Below, piece by piece: positions 34,475 through 42,960 of a stretch of 64,000 nucleotides of DNA. The first letter of the stretch is position 1; every line of letters starts with the position of its first letter. Origin of the DNA: Pauljensenia sp902373545 (GTDB lineage: Bacteria; Actinomycetota; Actinomycetes; Actinomycetales; Actinomycetaceae); the NCBI RefSeq assembly GCF_041432775.1, contig NZ_JAPWAG010000003.1, positions 108,501 to 172,500 on the forward strand. Reading direction: 5' to 3'. Below the pieces are notes generated by a model. That model was not told where the DNA came from. It saw only the letters and a program-made list of their open reading frames with translations, and searched no databases. A program made the translations under genes and the position numbers.

Positions 34475-36823
34475 CTAGCGCATACGACCCGACGAATCGA
34501 AGGTGTAGGCAACGCCGTCGATCACGCGGTCGCCCGTCACCATGACGCCGCCCTCATCCAGGTAGTACCAGTACGCGCCGTCCTTGACCCAGCCGGTCGC
34601 CATCGCGCCCGAGGGCTGCAGGTAGTACCAGGACGAACCTTCCTTGAGCCATCCCGTGCGCATCGCGCCCGAGGCGTCCAGGCGGAACCACGTGCCGTCC
34701 AGGTTCAGCCAGCCCGAGGCCATAGCGCCGGTCGCCGGATCCAGGTAGTACCAGGTGCCGCCCACGTTCTCCCAGCCGAAGGCCTGCTCGCCCGACGGCT
34801 TGTAGTAGCTCCACTGGCCATCGACCGTCGCCCAGCCGGTCACCATGTAGCCGCGCTCGTCGAATCGGTAGGTCTTCCCGTCAATGCGCAGCGCCTGCGA
34901 GGAGGGGTAGGAGCCGTCGGCCTTGCGCCACCACCAGCCCACGGCATCGGATTTCCACTCGCCGGCCACGGCCTCGTTCGGATCCTCGCTGGCGCCGGCA
35001 ACGCTGAACGGAGCCGAGACGGTCACGTCATCGTCGGCGCGCGGGTCCGAGTTGCGGCCCGATGCCTCGACCATGACGACGTGCGCGCCGGTCAGGGATG
35101 AGACATCCACGCCGTCAGCCTGGAGCATCACAACGCCCTCCGCGGGGGTGCCCGTCGCGAGCTCCTGGCCACCCACCAGCAGACGTGCCGACGTCACCGC
35201 GCCACTCACCGTCGCGCGCACGGACACAGAACCGGAGAGCTCCTGGCCATCCAGCGGCGCCCACTGAGCGCCATCCGTCGAATACTCGATCTGGCCGACC
35301 ACGGGGCGCGGCTGATCCTTCAGGACCGCATCCAGCGCGTCCGGCAGACCCACACCGCGGTACTCCTTGCCATCCCACGGAGCGTTGAGCTCACCGTAGT
35401 TGCCCGCCGCCTGCTTCTTCATCAGCTCGATCACCTGATCACCCGTCAGCTCCGGGTGCACAGACTTAATCAGCGCGGCAACGCCCGACACGTGCGGGGT
35501 CGCCATCGACGTGCCGTCCGCGACCGCGTACCCGCTCAGGTAGAACAGCTGCGTCGCGGTCGAGTAAATCTGGTCGCCGGGAGCCGCAAAATCAATCGTC
35601 GTGCCGTAGTTCGAGAAGTCGGCGCGCGCCAGCGACAGGCCGGGGCGAACATTGTAGGCCTGCATGACCGCGCTGACCTGCGCGACACCGTCGATCATGG
35701 AGGGCACGCGGATGCTCCCCTCGACGTTGCGTCCCTTGGTCGGCGTGGCGGCATCTGTGGGAGAACCGTTATCGATCGTGGGATTGTCGATGCTCACCCC
35801 CTCGTTACCGGCGGCGGCGATGACCGCCAGGCCCTTGCCCTGCGCGTACTTGATCGAGCGCGTCGCGGCCTCCAGGCCCGCCGCCTGCTCCGGGTCCGTC
35901 GGGCTCCAGTAGACCCACGGGTCCATCGAGTAGGAGTTGTTGACGATGTCCACGCCGTGATCGGCGGCCCACATGAACGCGCAGGTCACGTACTCGGGGT
36001 AGATCAGGCGATTATCGTTGGTCGCCTGGATGGCCACGATGGTCGCCTGGGGTGCGATGCCGTCGATGCCAATGTCGTTGTGGTTGGCGGCGATAATGCC
36101 CGCCACGTGCGTGCCGTGGTAGAACTCGTCGCGCCAGCCGTAGAAGTCCTGCGTCGCCACGCCGTTCACCGAACACTTCACGGAGCGCACCGTGTCCACG
36201 CGGCCCGCCAGGTCGGGGTGCGTGTCCTCCACGCCGGAGTCGACGACGGCGACGGTCACGGGCGCGCGCTCCACGTCAACCTGACCGGCCTCGCGCGCGT
36301 GCATGGTCTGCGCACCCCAGTTGAAGATCTCTTCGGTGGCCGCCTCCGTGGCGGTCTCATCACGCATGGCGGCCAGGCCGGTGCCCGCCGCGTCTGCGGG
36401 TGCCTCAGCGGGAGCGTCCCCGGCCTCGTCAGTGGGCAGGGTAACGCGCTCGTAGTAGAGCACGCCCTGGGTGCGGGTCGGGCCGATCGAGTGGACGGGA
36501 ATTCCGGCGTCCTTCAGCTTGGCGGCCAGGTCGGGGGCGAACGAGGGCGTGGCGCTCTGGGCGAAGAAGGTGCCGATCTGCGGGTACGAGGCCAGGGCCG
36601 CGCCCTTGGCTCCCGGGACCAGGGCGATCGCGCGCTCCAGGTCGGCGGCGCTTGCACCGGGGGCCAGGTTGATCGCGTAGTTCATCTCGTCGTCGTTGGC
36701 GCGAACCGGGGAGATGAGGCCGGTCGCGTCCTCGGCGTGTGCGGGCGGAGCAACCACCGTCGCGACGCCCATGGACAGGGCGAGCGCGGCGACGACTCCG
36801 ATGCGTGCGGCAGTGCGGCGCAT
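34475..36823 (-). CDS. Secreted subtilase (S8), single protease domain, wall-binding repeats
   Basis: A 782-residue exported protease. The ATG at 36823 starts MRRTAARIG, matching its paralogues; a longer frame exists upstream but lies in the conserved leader. Signal peptide (VAALALSMGVATVVA), inhibitor-like segment (MNYAINLAPG...FAQSATPSFAPDLA), then a complete subtilase domain: VVDSGVEDTHPDL, YHGTHVAGIIAANHN, AAAGNEG and DGTSMATPHVSG. An Ig-like domain (ARLLVGGQELATG) and about seven aromatic repeats (GTWYYLDPATG, SSWYYLQPSG) end the protein. It has one protease module where the neighbours have two, so it may represent the ancestral form. Confidence 0.9.
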   Translation of the reverse strand: MRRTAARIGVVAALALSMGVATVVAPPAHAEDATGLISPVRANDDEMNYAINLAPGASAADLERAIALVPGAKGAALASYPQIGTFFAQSATPSFAPDLAAKLKDAGIPVHSIGPTRTQGVLYYERVTLPTDEAGDAPAEAPADAAGTGLAAMRDETATEAATEEIFNWGAQTMHAREAGQVDVERAPVTVAVVDSGVEDTHPDLAGRVDTVRSVKCSVNGVATQDFYGWRDEFYHGTHVAGIIAANHNDIGIDGIAPQATIVAIQATNDNRLIYPEYVTCAFMWAADHGVDIVNNSYSMDPWVYWSPTDPEQAAGLEAATRSIKYAQGKGLAVIAAAGNEGVSIDNPTIDNGSPTDAATPTKGRNVEGSIRVPSMIDGVAQVSAVMQAYNVRPGLSLARADFSNYGTTIDFAAPGDQIYSTATQLFYLSGYAVADGTSMATPHVSGVAALIKSVHPELTGDQVIELMKKQAAGNYGELNAPWDGKEYRGVGLPDALDAVLKDQPRPVVGQIEYSTDGAQWAPLDGQELSGSVSVRATVSGAVTSARLLVGGQELATGTPAEGVVMLQADGVDVSSLTGAHVVMVEASGRNSDPRADDDVTVSAPFSVAGASEDPNEAVAGEWKSDAVGWWWRKADGSYPSSQALRIDGKTYRFDERGYMVTGWATVDGQWSYYKPSGEQAFGWENVGGTWYYLDPATGAMASGWLNLDGTWFRLDASGAMRTGWLKEGSSWYYLQPSGAMATGWVKDGAYWYYLDEGGVMVTGDRVIDGVAYTFDSSGRMR

Positions 36824-36900
36824 TGTTCCTCGACTTTCGATTGTGACTCGGTGGAGCATGACTGCGTTGGGTAGCAACAATCATCCTAGGGTTTGCCAGT
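36824..36900 (-). promoter_or_regulatory. Leader conserved with the other subtilase genes
   Basis: The third copy of the conserved upstream block: GGCAAACCCTAGGATGATTG, and GTCACAATCGAAAGTCGAGGAAC next to the start. TAGGAT is a plausible -10, with TTTTGT 16 bases upstream as a weak -35. The stretch from 36901 to the lysA terminator holds the MITE-like element and no gene. Confidence 0.45.
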
Positions 36901-36926
36901 AACAACAAAACGTAGGCAACCCTAAT

Positions 36927-37033
36927 CTCGCACGTAATTTCCCCCTGGTCAGTATTTGAGTAGCCCGCAAACGTTGCAATTCCAACGATGCGATTTCAAA
37001 ATTTGAAATAGACGGAGGGGAATTACGTGCGAC
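36927..37033. repeat. Palindromic MITE-like element, copy A (diverged)
   Basis: Ends are inverted: TCGCACGTAATTTCCCC on the left and GGGGAATTACGTGCGA on the right, about 107 bases apart, with an internal TTTCAAAATTTGAAA palindrome. Two closer copies lie at 41672 and 41896. The middle differs from those copies. It has no coding capacity. Confidence 0.75.
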
Positions 37034-37090
37034 ATTGCTGAGGAAGCATCGCCTCAGCGCGGGAGCAGAGGGCGAACACGGAAACAACAG

Positions 37091-37122
37091 AGACGGGGAG
37101 CGCCCGTAGGCACTCCCCGTCT
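37091..37122 (-). terminator. Terminator-like hairpin after lysA
   Basis: AGACGGGGAG pairs with CTCCCCGTCT around a 12-base loop, 25 bases beyond the lysA stop on the minus strand. Confidence 0.6.
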
Positions 37123-37146
37123 GCTCTGCTTATTACAGGCCGACAG

Positions 37147-38538
37147 TTACTCCAGACCCGCGTCGAGCGCCAGCAAGTGATCCACCGTCTGCGGACGGAT
37201 GAACCACCGCGCGGATCCGTCCTCGACGGCCAGGACGCCGGGCTTGGTCAGCATGTTGTAGTTCGACGCCATCGAGTAGCCGTACGCACCGACGGCGGGA
37301 ACGGCCAGCAGGTCGCCGCCCGCGATGTCGGCCGGCAGGTCGATGTCACGGATGATGATGTCGCCGCTCTCGCAATGCTTGCCGACGATGCGGCAGCGCG
37401 CCAGGGACGAGGCCTCGGCTGGGTCGCGGTTGGCGAGCGTCGCCGTGTAGGCAGCGTCGTAGAGGACCGGGCGGATGTTATCCGACATGCCGCCGTCGAT
37501 CGCCACGTAGCGGCGCACTCCCCCGTCTTCCAGGGAAATGTCCTTGACGACGCCCACGCGGTAGAGCATGACCATCGAGGGACCGGCGATCGAGCGGCCA
37601 GGCTCAACGGACACGTGCGGGATGGGCAGGCCGTGGTGGGCGCAGCGCTCGCGCACCACGGTGGCCAGCGCACGGGCGACCTCGACCGGGGAGGTCGGGA
37701 CCGGATCCTGGCCGGTGTAGGCGATGCCGACGCCGCCGCCCAGGTCGATCGCGGGAACGTCGAGATCCAGCTCGGCCTTGAGGAGCGCCGCAAAGTCGAT
37801 GACGATGCGCGCGGCCTCGGCGAAGGCTTCGGTCCCAAAAATCTGGGAGCCGATGTGGCTGTGCAGGCCCCGGAAGTCCAGGTGAGCCGCATCCTTGATC
37901 GCAGCCACGGCCTCGTAGGCTTGGCCGGTGGCCAGGGACAGGCCGAACTTCTGGTCCTCGTGGGCGGTCGCGATGTACTCGTTGCCGCCCGCGTGAATGC
38001 CGGACTTCAGGCGCACCATGACGGGCGCAACCACTCCGAGAGCGGCGGCGATGCGCTCGATCTGGTGGACCTCGTCCATCGAGTCGATGAAGATGCGGTG
38101 GATTCCGGCCTCCAGGGCGAGGCGGATCTCCGCATCGGACTTGTTGTTGCCGTGCAGGCCGATGCGGTCGGGATCCACCCCGGCGCGCAGTGCGAGGGTC
38201 AGCTCGCCGAGCGAGGCGGTGTCGATGCCCAGGCCCTCGTCCGCGACGAGGCGCGCGACGTCGGCGCTCAGGAACGCTTTGCCGGCGTAGAAGGCGTCGC
38301 CGCCGCTCATGCCGTAGCCGTCCCAGAACTCCTCGGCCATCGCGCTGGCCCACACGCGGGCGCGCCCGCGCATGGCCTCGACGTCGAGCACGAAGGTGGG
38401 CGTGCCGAACTCGTCAGCGACGCTGGTCAGGTCAACGCCTCCCACGCGCAGCACGCCGTCCTCCCGGCTCGCACTCCACGGCCACAGGTCGGGGCGCTCG
38501 TCGGGGGTCGGGCAGGTCAGGAACTCCGCCTCGCTCAC
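37147..38538 (-). CDS. lysA: Diaminopimelate decarboxylase
   Basis: A 463-residue PLP enzyme that converts meso-diaminopimelate to L-lysine, the last step of the pathway. The PLP lysine is K87 in DAFYAGKAF; GLHGNNKSD, HSHIGSQI, the glycine loop DLGGGVGI, EPGRSI and the catalytic-site CESGD (near 388) are all present, as is YGYSMASNYN. Length is normal for actinobacterial LysA. The GTG start at 38538 lies four bases after the argS stop, so argS and lysA form an operon, an arrangement usual in actinobacteria. The homoserine pathway genes that often follow are absent here. Confidence 0.96.
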   Translation of the reverse strand: MSEAEFLTCPTPDERPDLWPWSASREDGVLRVGGVDLTSVADEFGTPTFVLDVEAMRGRARVWASAMAEEFWDGYGMSGGDAFYAGKAFLSADVARLVADEGLGIDTASLGELTLALRAGVDPDRIGLHGNNKSDAEIRLALEAGIHRIFIDSMDEVHQIERIAAALGVVAPVMVRLKSGIHAGGNEYIATAHEDQKFGLSLATGQAYEAVAAIKDAAHLDFRGLHSHIGSQIFGTEAFAEAARIVIDFAALLKAELDLDVPAIDLGGGVGIAYTGQDPVPTSPVEVARALATVVRERCAHHGLPIPHVSVEPGRSIAGPSMVMLYRVGVVKDISLEDGGVRRYVAIDGGMSDNIRPVLYDAAYTATLANRDPAEASSLARCRIVGKHCESGDIIIRDIDLPADIAGGDLLAVPAVGAYGYSMASNYNMLTKPGVLAVEDGSARWFIRPQTVDHLLALDAGLE

Positions 38539-38542
38539 CGGG

Positions 38543-40222
38543 TCACATCCTCTCGGGGGCGCTCACGCCGAGGAGGCCGAGGCCGGTGCGCAGCACCTGG
38601 GTGACCGCGTCGTTGAGCCAGAGGCGAGCGACGTGGCCAGGCTCGACCGGGTCGTCACCGCGCGGCGTCACGCGGCACTGGCCGTACCAGGTGTGGTAGG
38701 TGGCGGCCAGGGACTCCAGGTAACGGGCGATGCGGTGCGGCTCGCGCAGCTCGGTGGCCTGGGCGACCTGGGCCGGGAACTGAGCGAGGGCCGCCAGCAG
38801 GGCCTCGTCCGCGTCGGTGTCGAGGGCAGCAGGGTCGAAGCCGGCGTCGCGGGTGACGCCGTGCGTGGCCGCGTTACGCGCAACGTTGCAGGTGCGCACG
38901 TGCGCGTACTGCACGTAGTACACCGGGTTGTCGTTGGAGTGCTGAGAGAGCAGGTTCAGGTCGATGTCGACCTGGGTATCCATCGAGACGCGCACGAGCG
39001 CGTAGCGCGCGGCGTCCACGCCCACGGCGTCGACCAGGTCATCCAGAGTGACGATCGTGCCAGCGCGCTTAGACATACGCACGGGCTCGCCGTCCTTGAC
39101 CAGGTTGACGAGCTGGCCGATGAGGATCTGCAGATTCTCACCCGGCTTGTCGCCGAAGGCGGCGCACATGGCCATCATGCGGCCGATGTAGCCGTGGTGG
39201 TCGGCGCCCAACAGGTAGATCGCGACGTCCGCGCCGCGTTCACGCTTGTTCAGGTAGTAGGCGACGTCGCCCGCGAAGTACGCGGCCTGTCCGTCCGACT
39301 TAATGAGGACACGGTCCTTGTCATCGCCGTAGGTGGTCGTGCGCAGCCACACCGCGCCCCCCTCGTCGAAGATCTCGCCGCGCTCACGCAGGCGCTCGAT
39401 CGCCTCGGCGACCGCACCAGAGTTGTGCAGGGAGTCCTCGTGGAAGAAGACGTCGAAGTCGGCACGGAAAGAGTGCAGGCGCTCCTTAATTTCGCCGAAC
39501 ATGAGCTCGACGCCGCGAGCGCGGAAGACCTCGATGGCCTCGTCCTCGGGCAGGCTGATCGGGTCGGGCTCGCCGGCGGCGCACGCGTCGGCGCGGACCT
39601 GGTCGGCGATATCGGCGATGTACTGGCCGCCGTAGCCGTCCTCGGGCACCTCGCGGCCCGTCGCGCGGGCGTAGAGGGAGTGGGAGAAGCGGTCGATCTG
39701 CGAGCCGTGGTCGTTGAAGTAGTACTCGCGGGTCACGGCGGCGCCGGAGGCGGCCATGAGGCGCGCCATCGAGTCGCCGACTGCTGCCCAGCGGGCACCA
39801 CCCAGGTGCACGGGACCGGTCGGGTTGGCCGACACGTACTCGAGGTTGATGGAGCGACCCGCGAGGGTCTCGTTGCGGCCAAACGCAGCCCCGGCCTCGA
39901 CGATGGTGCGGGCCAGCTCGCCGGCCGCTCCCGCGCCCAGTCGAATATTGATGAAGCCCGGGCCCGCGACCTCGACGGAATCAATGCCGTCTGCGGCGGC
40001 GAGGTCGTCGGCGAGGATCTGCGCGAACTCGCGCGGGGCCATACCGGCCTTCTTGCCGAGCTGCATGGCGACGTTGGTCGACCAGTCACCGTGCTCGCGC
40101 ACGCGCGGACGCTCGACCGTCACCGGGTCGGGCACAAGGGCAGGGTCGATGGAGATGCGCCCGGCGGCGGCAGCGTCCAGCAGCGTCGAGCGAATAAGAG
40201 AGGCAAGTTCTTCAGGAGTCAC
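38543..40222 (-). CDS. argS: Arginyl-tRNA synthetase
   Basis: A 559-residue class I synthetase that charges tRNA-Arg. The HIGH-type motif is SANPTGPVHLGG at 131-142 and the KMSKS equivalent is RMSKRAGTIVTLDDL near 382. The N-terminal additional domain (WSTNVAMQLGKKAG) and the C-terminal anticodon-binding helices, with the usual ending SAPERM, are complete. The start is GTG at 40222. It leads the argS-lysA operon. A tRNA-Arg gene lies 2.5 kb away on the other strand, probably by chance. Confidence 0.96.
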   Translation of the reverse strand: MTPEELASLIRSTLLDAAAAGRISIDPALVPDPVTVERPRVREHGDWSTNVAMQLGKKAGMAPREFAQILADDLAAADGIDSVEVAGPGFINIRLGAGAAGELARTIVEAGAAFGRNETLAGRSINLEYVSANPTGPVHLGGARWAAVGDSMARLMAASGAAVTREYYFNDHGSQIDRFSHSLYARATGREVPEDGYGGQYIADIADQVRADACAAGEPDPISLPEDEAIEVFRARGVELMFGEIKERLHSFRADFDVFFHEDSLHNSGAVAEAIERLRERGEIFDEGGAVWLRTTTYGDDKDRVLIKSDGQAAYFAGDVAYYLNKRERGADVAIYLLGADHHGYIGRMMAMCAAFGDKPGENLQILIGQLVNLVKDGEPVRMSKRAGTIVTLDDLVDAVGVDAARYALVRVSMDTQVDIDLNLLSQHSNDNPVYYVQYAHVRTCNVARNAATHGVTRDAGFDPAALDTDADEALLAALAQFPAQVAQATELREPHRIARYLESLAATYHTWYGQCRVTPRGDDPVEPGHVARLWLNDAVTQVLRTGLGLLGVSAPERM

Positions 40223-40345
40223 CCCTCAAGATTACGGGGTTTTCGCTCGTCACCGCTCACCCATGCGCGGTGCGCGCGTGAAAACCTGGCCACACGAGGC
40301 CCGCCTGGGCGCCTTTCGTCCCGCCGTGAGGGACGCGAGGCGAGT

Positions 40346-40368
40346 AATATTTCGGGTAGCCGAATATT
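40346..40368. promoter_or_regulatory. Palindromic operator upstream of mntH
   Basis: AATATTTCGGGTAGCCGAATATT is an almost perfect inverted repeat (one extra T in the left arm) ending 24 bases before the mntH start. Symmetry around GTAG with flanking AATATT is like sites of DtxR/MntR-type metal regulators, and the downstream gene is a manganese transporter. Regulator identity is inferred from the target. Confidence 0.55.
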
Positions 40369-40392
40369 TTTCTACCTGTAGTGAGGATCCCC

Positions 40393-41652
40393 ATGAGCGC
40401 CACGGACAGCGAGCATCGCCACAAGCTCATCCCCCTCCTCGGCCCCGCTTTCGTCGCGGCCGTCGCCTATGTCGACCCCGGCAACGTCGCGGCCAACATC
40501 ACGGCCGGCGCGCGCTACGGCTACCTGCTCGTGTGGGTCCTCCTCGCCTCCAACATCTTCGCGATGGTCGTCCAATATCTGTCCGCGAAGCTCGGCCTCG
40601 TCACCGGCCGATCCCTGCCCGCCCTCCTGGGTGATCGCATGTCCAAGCCCGGACGCATCGCCTTTTGGATCCAAGCGGAGATCGTGGCCGCCGCGACCGA
40701 CCTAGCCGAGGTCATCGGCGGCGCGCTCGCCCTCCACCTCCTCTTCGGGATCTCACTGCTGTGGGGCGGCGTCATCATCGGTGCCGTGTCCATGGCACTT
40801 CTCGTCGTCCAAGGCGAAGGCAAACAGCGCCAGTTCGAGACGATCATCGTCGGCCTACTGATCGTCATCACGCTCGGATTCCTCGCAGGTCTGTTCGTCG
40901 CCCCACCCAGCCCCTCGGGCATGCTCGGCGGACTCCTCCCCCGCTTCCAGGGCACAGACTCGGTGTTGGTCGCGGCATCCATGCTGGGCGCAACCGTCAT
41001 GCCGCACGCGGTCTATCTGCACTCCTCGCTGGTCAACGACCACGAGGCCGACGAGCTCGGCCCCTCCACCGCGGACTCGCGCCACTCCTCGGGGCACCTC
41101 TCACGCCTGCTGCGCGCCACGCGCATCGACATCTACTGGGCGCTGAGCATCGCCGGCTTGGTCAACATCGGCCTGCTGCTCCTGGCGGCCGCGGCTCTGG
41201 CCGGTCAGAGCGGCACCGACACGATCGAGGGGGCGCACGCGGCGATCTCCTCCACGCTCGGCCCCATCGTGGGCACCGTCTTCGCGGTGGGTTTGCTCGC
41301 CTCGGGCCTGGCGTCGACGTCGGTGGGTGCCTACGCGGGCTCCGAGATCATGAATGGCCTTCTCCACGTTCGCGTGCCGATCCTGGTGCGCCGCCTCGTC
41401 TCCCTCATTCCGGCCCTGATCATCCTGGGCGCGGGCGCGGAGCCGACGTGGGCGCTGGTTGTCTCCCAGGTGGCACTCTCCTTCGGAATCCCCTTCGCGA
41501 TCATTCCGCTCATGCGCCTGACCGCCAAGCGCGAGGTCATGGGCGAGTATGCGAACACCCGCACGCTGCGCGCCGTCGGGTTCCTCATCGCAGCCGTCAT
41601 CGTCGCGCTCAACCTCTTCCTGGTCTACCTGACGCTCACTGGCCAGGGCTAG
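40393..41652 (+). CDS. mntH: Nramp-family divalent metal (Mn2+/H+) transporter
   Basis: A 419-residue membrane protein with about 11 helices. The signature DPGNVAANI in helix 1 and MPHAVYLHSSL in helix 6 are the metal-binding motifs of Nramp proteins; the Met in helix 6 is typical for manganese selectivity. The ATG at 40393 follows GAGGA by five bases; a GTG twelve bases upstream overlaps that site and is less likely. It is probably regulated by the palindrome just upstream. It imports Mn2+ using the proton gradient. Confidence 0.92.
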   Translation: MSATDSEHRHKLIPLLGPAFVAAVAYVDPGNVAANITAGARYGYLLVWVLLASNIFAMVVQYLSAKLGLVTGRSLPALLGDRMSKPGRIAFWIQAEIVAAATDLAEVIGGALALHLLFGISLLWGGVIIGAVSMALLVVQGEGKQRQFETIIVGLLIVITLGFLAGLFVAPPSPSGMLGGLLPRFQGTDSVLVAASMLGATVMPHAVYLHSSLVNDHEADELGPSTADSRHSSGHLSRLLRATRIDIYWALSIAGLVNIGLLLLAAAALAGQSGTDTIEGAHAAISSTLGPIVGTVFAVGLLASGLASTSVGAYAGSEIMNGLLHVRVPILVRRLVSLIPALIILGAGAEPTWALVVSQVALSFGIPFAIIPLMRLTAKREVMGEYANTRTLRAVGFLIAAVIVALNLFLVYLTLTGQG

Positions 41653-41671
41653 GGGCCAGACCCACCAAAAA

Positions 41672-41780
41672 GTCGCACGTAATTTGGTTCCCCTAAATTT
41701 TATTAGGCATCGAGAAAACCGCGGAATTCCGCCACTTAGATTTCAAAATTTGAAACACACAGCGGGGAATTACGTGCGAC
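41672..41780. repeat. Palindromic MITE-like element, copy B
   Basis: A 109-bp element with inverted ends GTCGCACGTAATT / AATTACGTGCGAC, an internal GCGGAATTCCGC palindrome and TTTCAAAATTTGAAA. It is almost identical to copy C 224 bases downstream, including flanking bases (CCACCAAAAA before, ATTGTGGAGGAACCACGA after), so B and C arose by a tandem duplication of about 224 bp. Confidence 0.85.
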
Positions 41781-41895
41781 ATTGTGGAGGAACCACGAGG
41801 CCGGGGCACCGAGGCGCGCAACGAGGCCGGAGCGCGTAACGAGGCCGGAGCCAAGCCCGAGTCCAGGCCCAGGCAACACTCCCCACCACCAAAAA

Positions 41896-42004
41896 GTCGC
41901 ACGTAATTTGGTTCCCCTAAATTTTGTTAGGCATCGAGAAAACCGCGGAATTCCGCCACTTAGATTTCAAAATTTGAAACACACGCCGGGGAATTACGTG
42001 CGAC
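41896..42004. repeat. Palindromic MITE-like element, copy C
   Basis: A near-identical twin of copy B with the same inverted ends and two internal palindromes. The 115 bases between B and C are made of short GAGGCCGGAGC-type repeats, with similar repeats after C (42020-42080). No gene is supported between mntH and rpiB. Confidence 0.85.
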
Positions 42005-42087
42005 ATTGTGGAGGAACCACGAAGCCGGGGCGCCGGGGCGCATAACGAGGCCGGAGCGCCGGGGCGCGCGCCGGGGCGAGCACACGA

Positions 42088-42115
42088 AACGGGGCCGGTC
42101 ATCACCGGCCCCGTT
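42088..42115 (-). terminator. Hairpin downstream of rpiB
   Basis: AACGGGGCCGGT pairs perfectly with ACCGGCCCCGTT around CATC, 13 bases beyond the rpiB stop on the minus strand. Confidence 0.65.
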
Positions 42116-42127
42116 CCACGGAAGTTC

Positions 42128-42583
42128 TCAGGCGCGCACGGAACGCTCGTAGTCCTTCATCAGGTCGATGCGGCGCTGGTGGCGCTCATCCCCGCTGAAG
42201 GGGGTCTCGAGGAAGGCGTCGATGAGAGCGATGGCCTCGTCGTCGCTGTGCTGGCGGGCACCGACAGCCATCATGTTCGCGTCATTGTGCTCGCGGGCCA
42301 GGCGCGCGGTCGCGTCCGACCACACGAGGGCGGCGCGCACGCCCTCCACGCAATTGGCGGCCATCTGCTCACCGTTACCGGAACCGCCGACAACAACGCC
42401 GAGGCTACCCGGCTCGCTGGCGACCGCCTTGGCCGCATCAATGCAGAAGGGCGGGTAGTCGTCGAGCGCATCGTAGGCGAACGCGCCGTGGTCGACGACG
42501 TCGTGGCCGGCCTCGCGCAGGTGGGCGATGATCTTTTCCTTGAGCTCAAAACCGGCGTGATCAGTGGCAATATGGACGCGCAT
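42128..42583 (-). CDS. rpiB: Ribose-5-phosphate isomerase B
   Basis: A 151-residue enzyme interconverting ribose 5-phosphate and ribulose 5-phosphate. MRVHIATDHAGFELK at the N-terminus, VVGGSGNGEQMAANCVEGVRAAL and EHNDANMMAVGARQHS are family signatures. The GSGNGEQ form, with Glu in place of the usual catalytic Cys region, matches the mycobacterial subgroup. The ATG at 42583 has AGGAGG upstream; the frame continues further into the tRNA gene, but that part is not protein coding. Confidence 0.94.
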   Translation of the reverse strand: MRVHIATDHAGFELKEKIIAHLREAGHDVVDHGAFAYDALDDYPPFCIDAAKAVASEPGSLGVVVGGSGNGEQMAANCVEGVRAALVWSDATARLAREHNDANMMAVGARQHSDDEAIALIDAFLETPFSGDERHQRRIDLMKDYERSVRA

Positions 42584-42682
42584 GGAATCCTCCTGAGGGG
42601 TTCTCGGACAAGCAACGCCCACTAGTATGGCACACCTCACCGTCACGCGCGGGCGTTTGAAGCCTGCTAAACTGGCGGAGCT

Positions 42683-42755
42683 GCCCCGATAGCTCAGCGG
42701 ATAGAGCGCTTGCCTCCGGTGCAAGAGGTCGCAGGTTCGAGTCCTGTTCGGGGCG
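42683..42755 (+). tRNA. tRNA-Arg (anticodon CCG)
   Basis: A complete cloverleaf: acceptor stem GCCCCGA/TCGGGGC, D arm with GCTCAGCGGATAGAGC, anticodon stem CTTGC/GCAAG with loop CTCCGGT giving anticodon CCG, and T arm with GGTTCGAGTCC. CCA at 42756-42758 is encoded directly after the discriminator base. Confidence 0.97.
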
Positions 42756-42960
42756 CCACGCGTACCCGCGCCCCGCCACACGCCCGCGCAGACGCGGTAT
42801 CACGGTCGCCGCCATTCACGCGCCCACCGCGAGCCCGCACCCGTGCACCCACGCGCCCCCGCCTCATCGATGAGGCCACTCCCACCTCGGACAACGTTCC
42901 CCACCACGCGGCCACCGCATAAAATAAAGAGCGTTTCTATCGTCTACCAAGGAATGGCCA

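Noticed and set aside
38372..40381. A 669-codon plus-strand frame across argS and lysA
   Set aside because: Antisense to two well-identified genes; composition is typical of a shadow frame.
42584..42781. N-terminal extension of rpiB containing NRTRTCDLLHRR
   Set aside because: This peptide is the familiar spurious translation of a tRNA gene; the rpiB start at 42583 has a good ribosome site.
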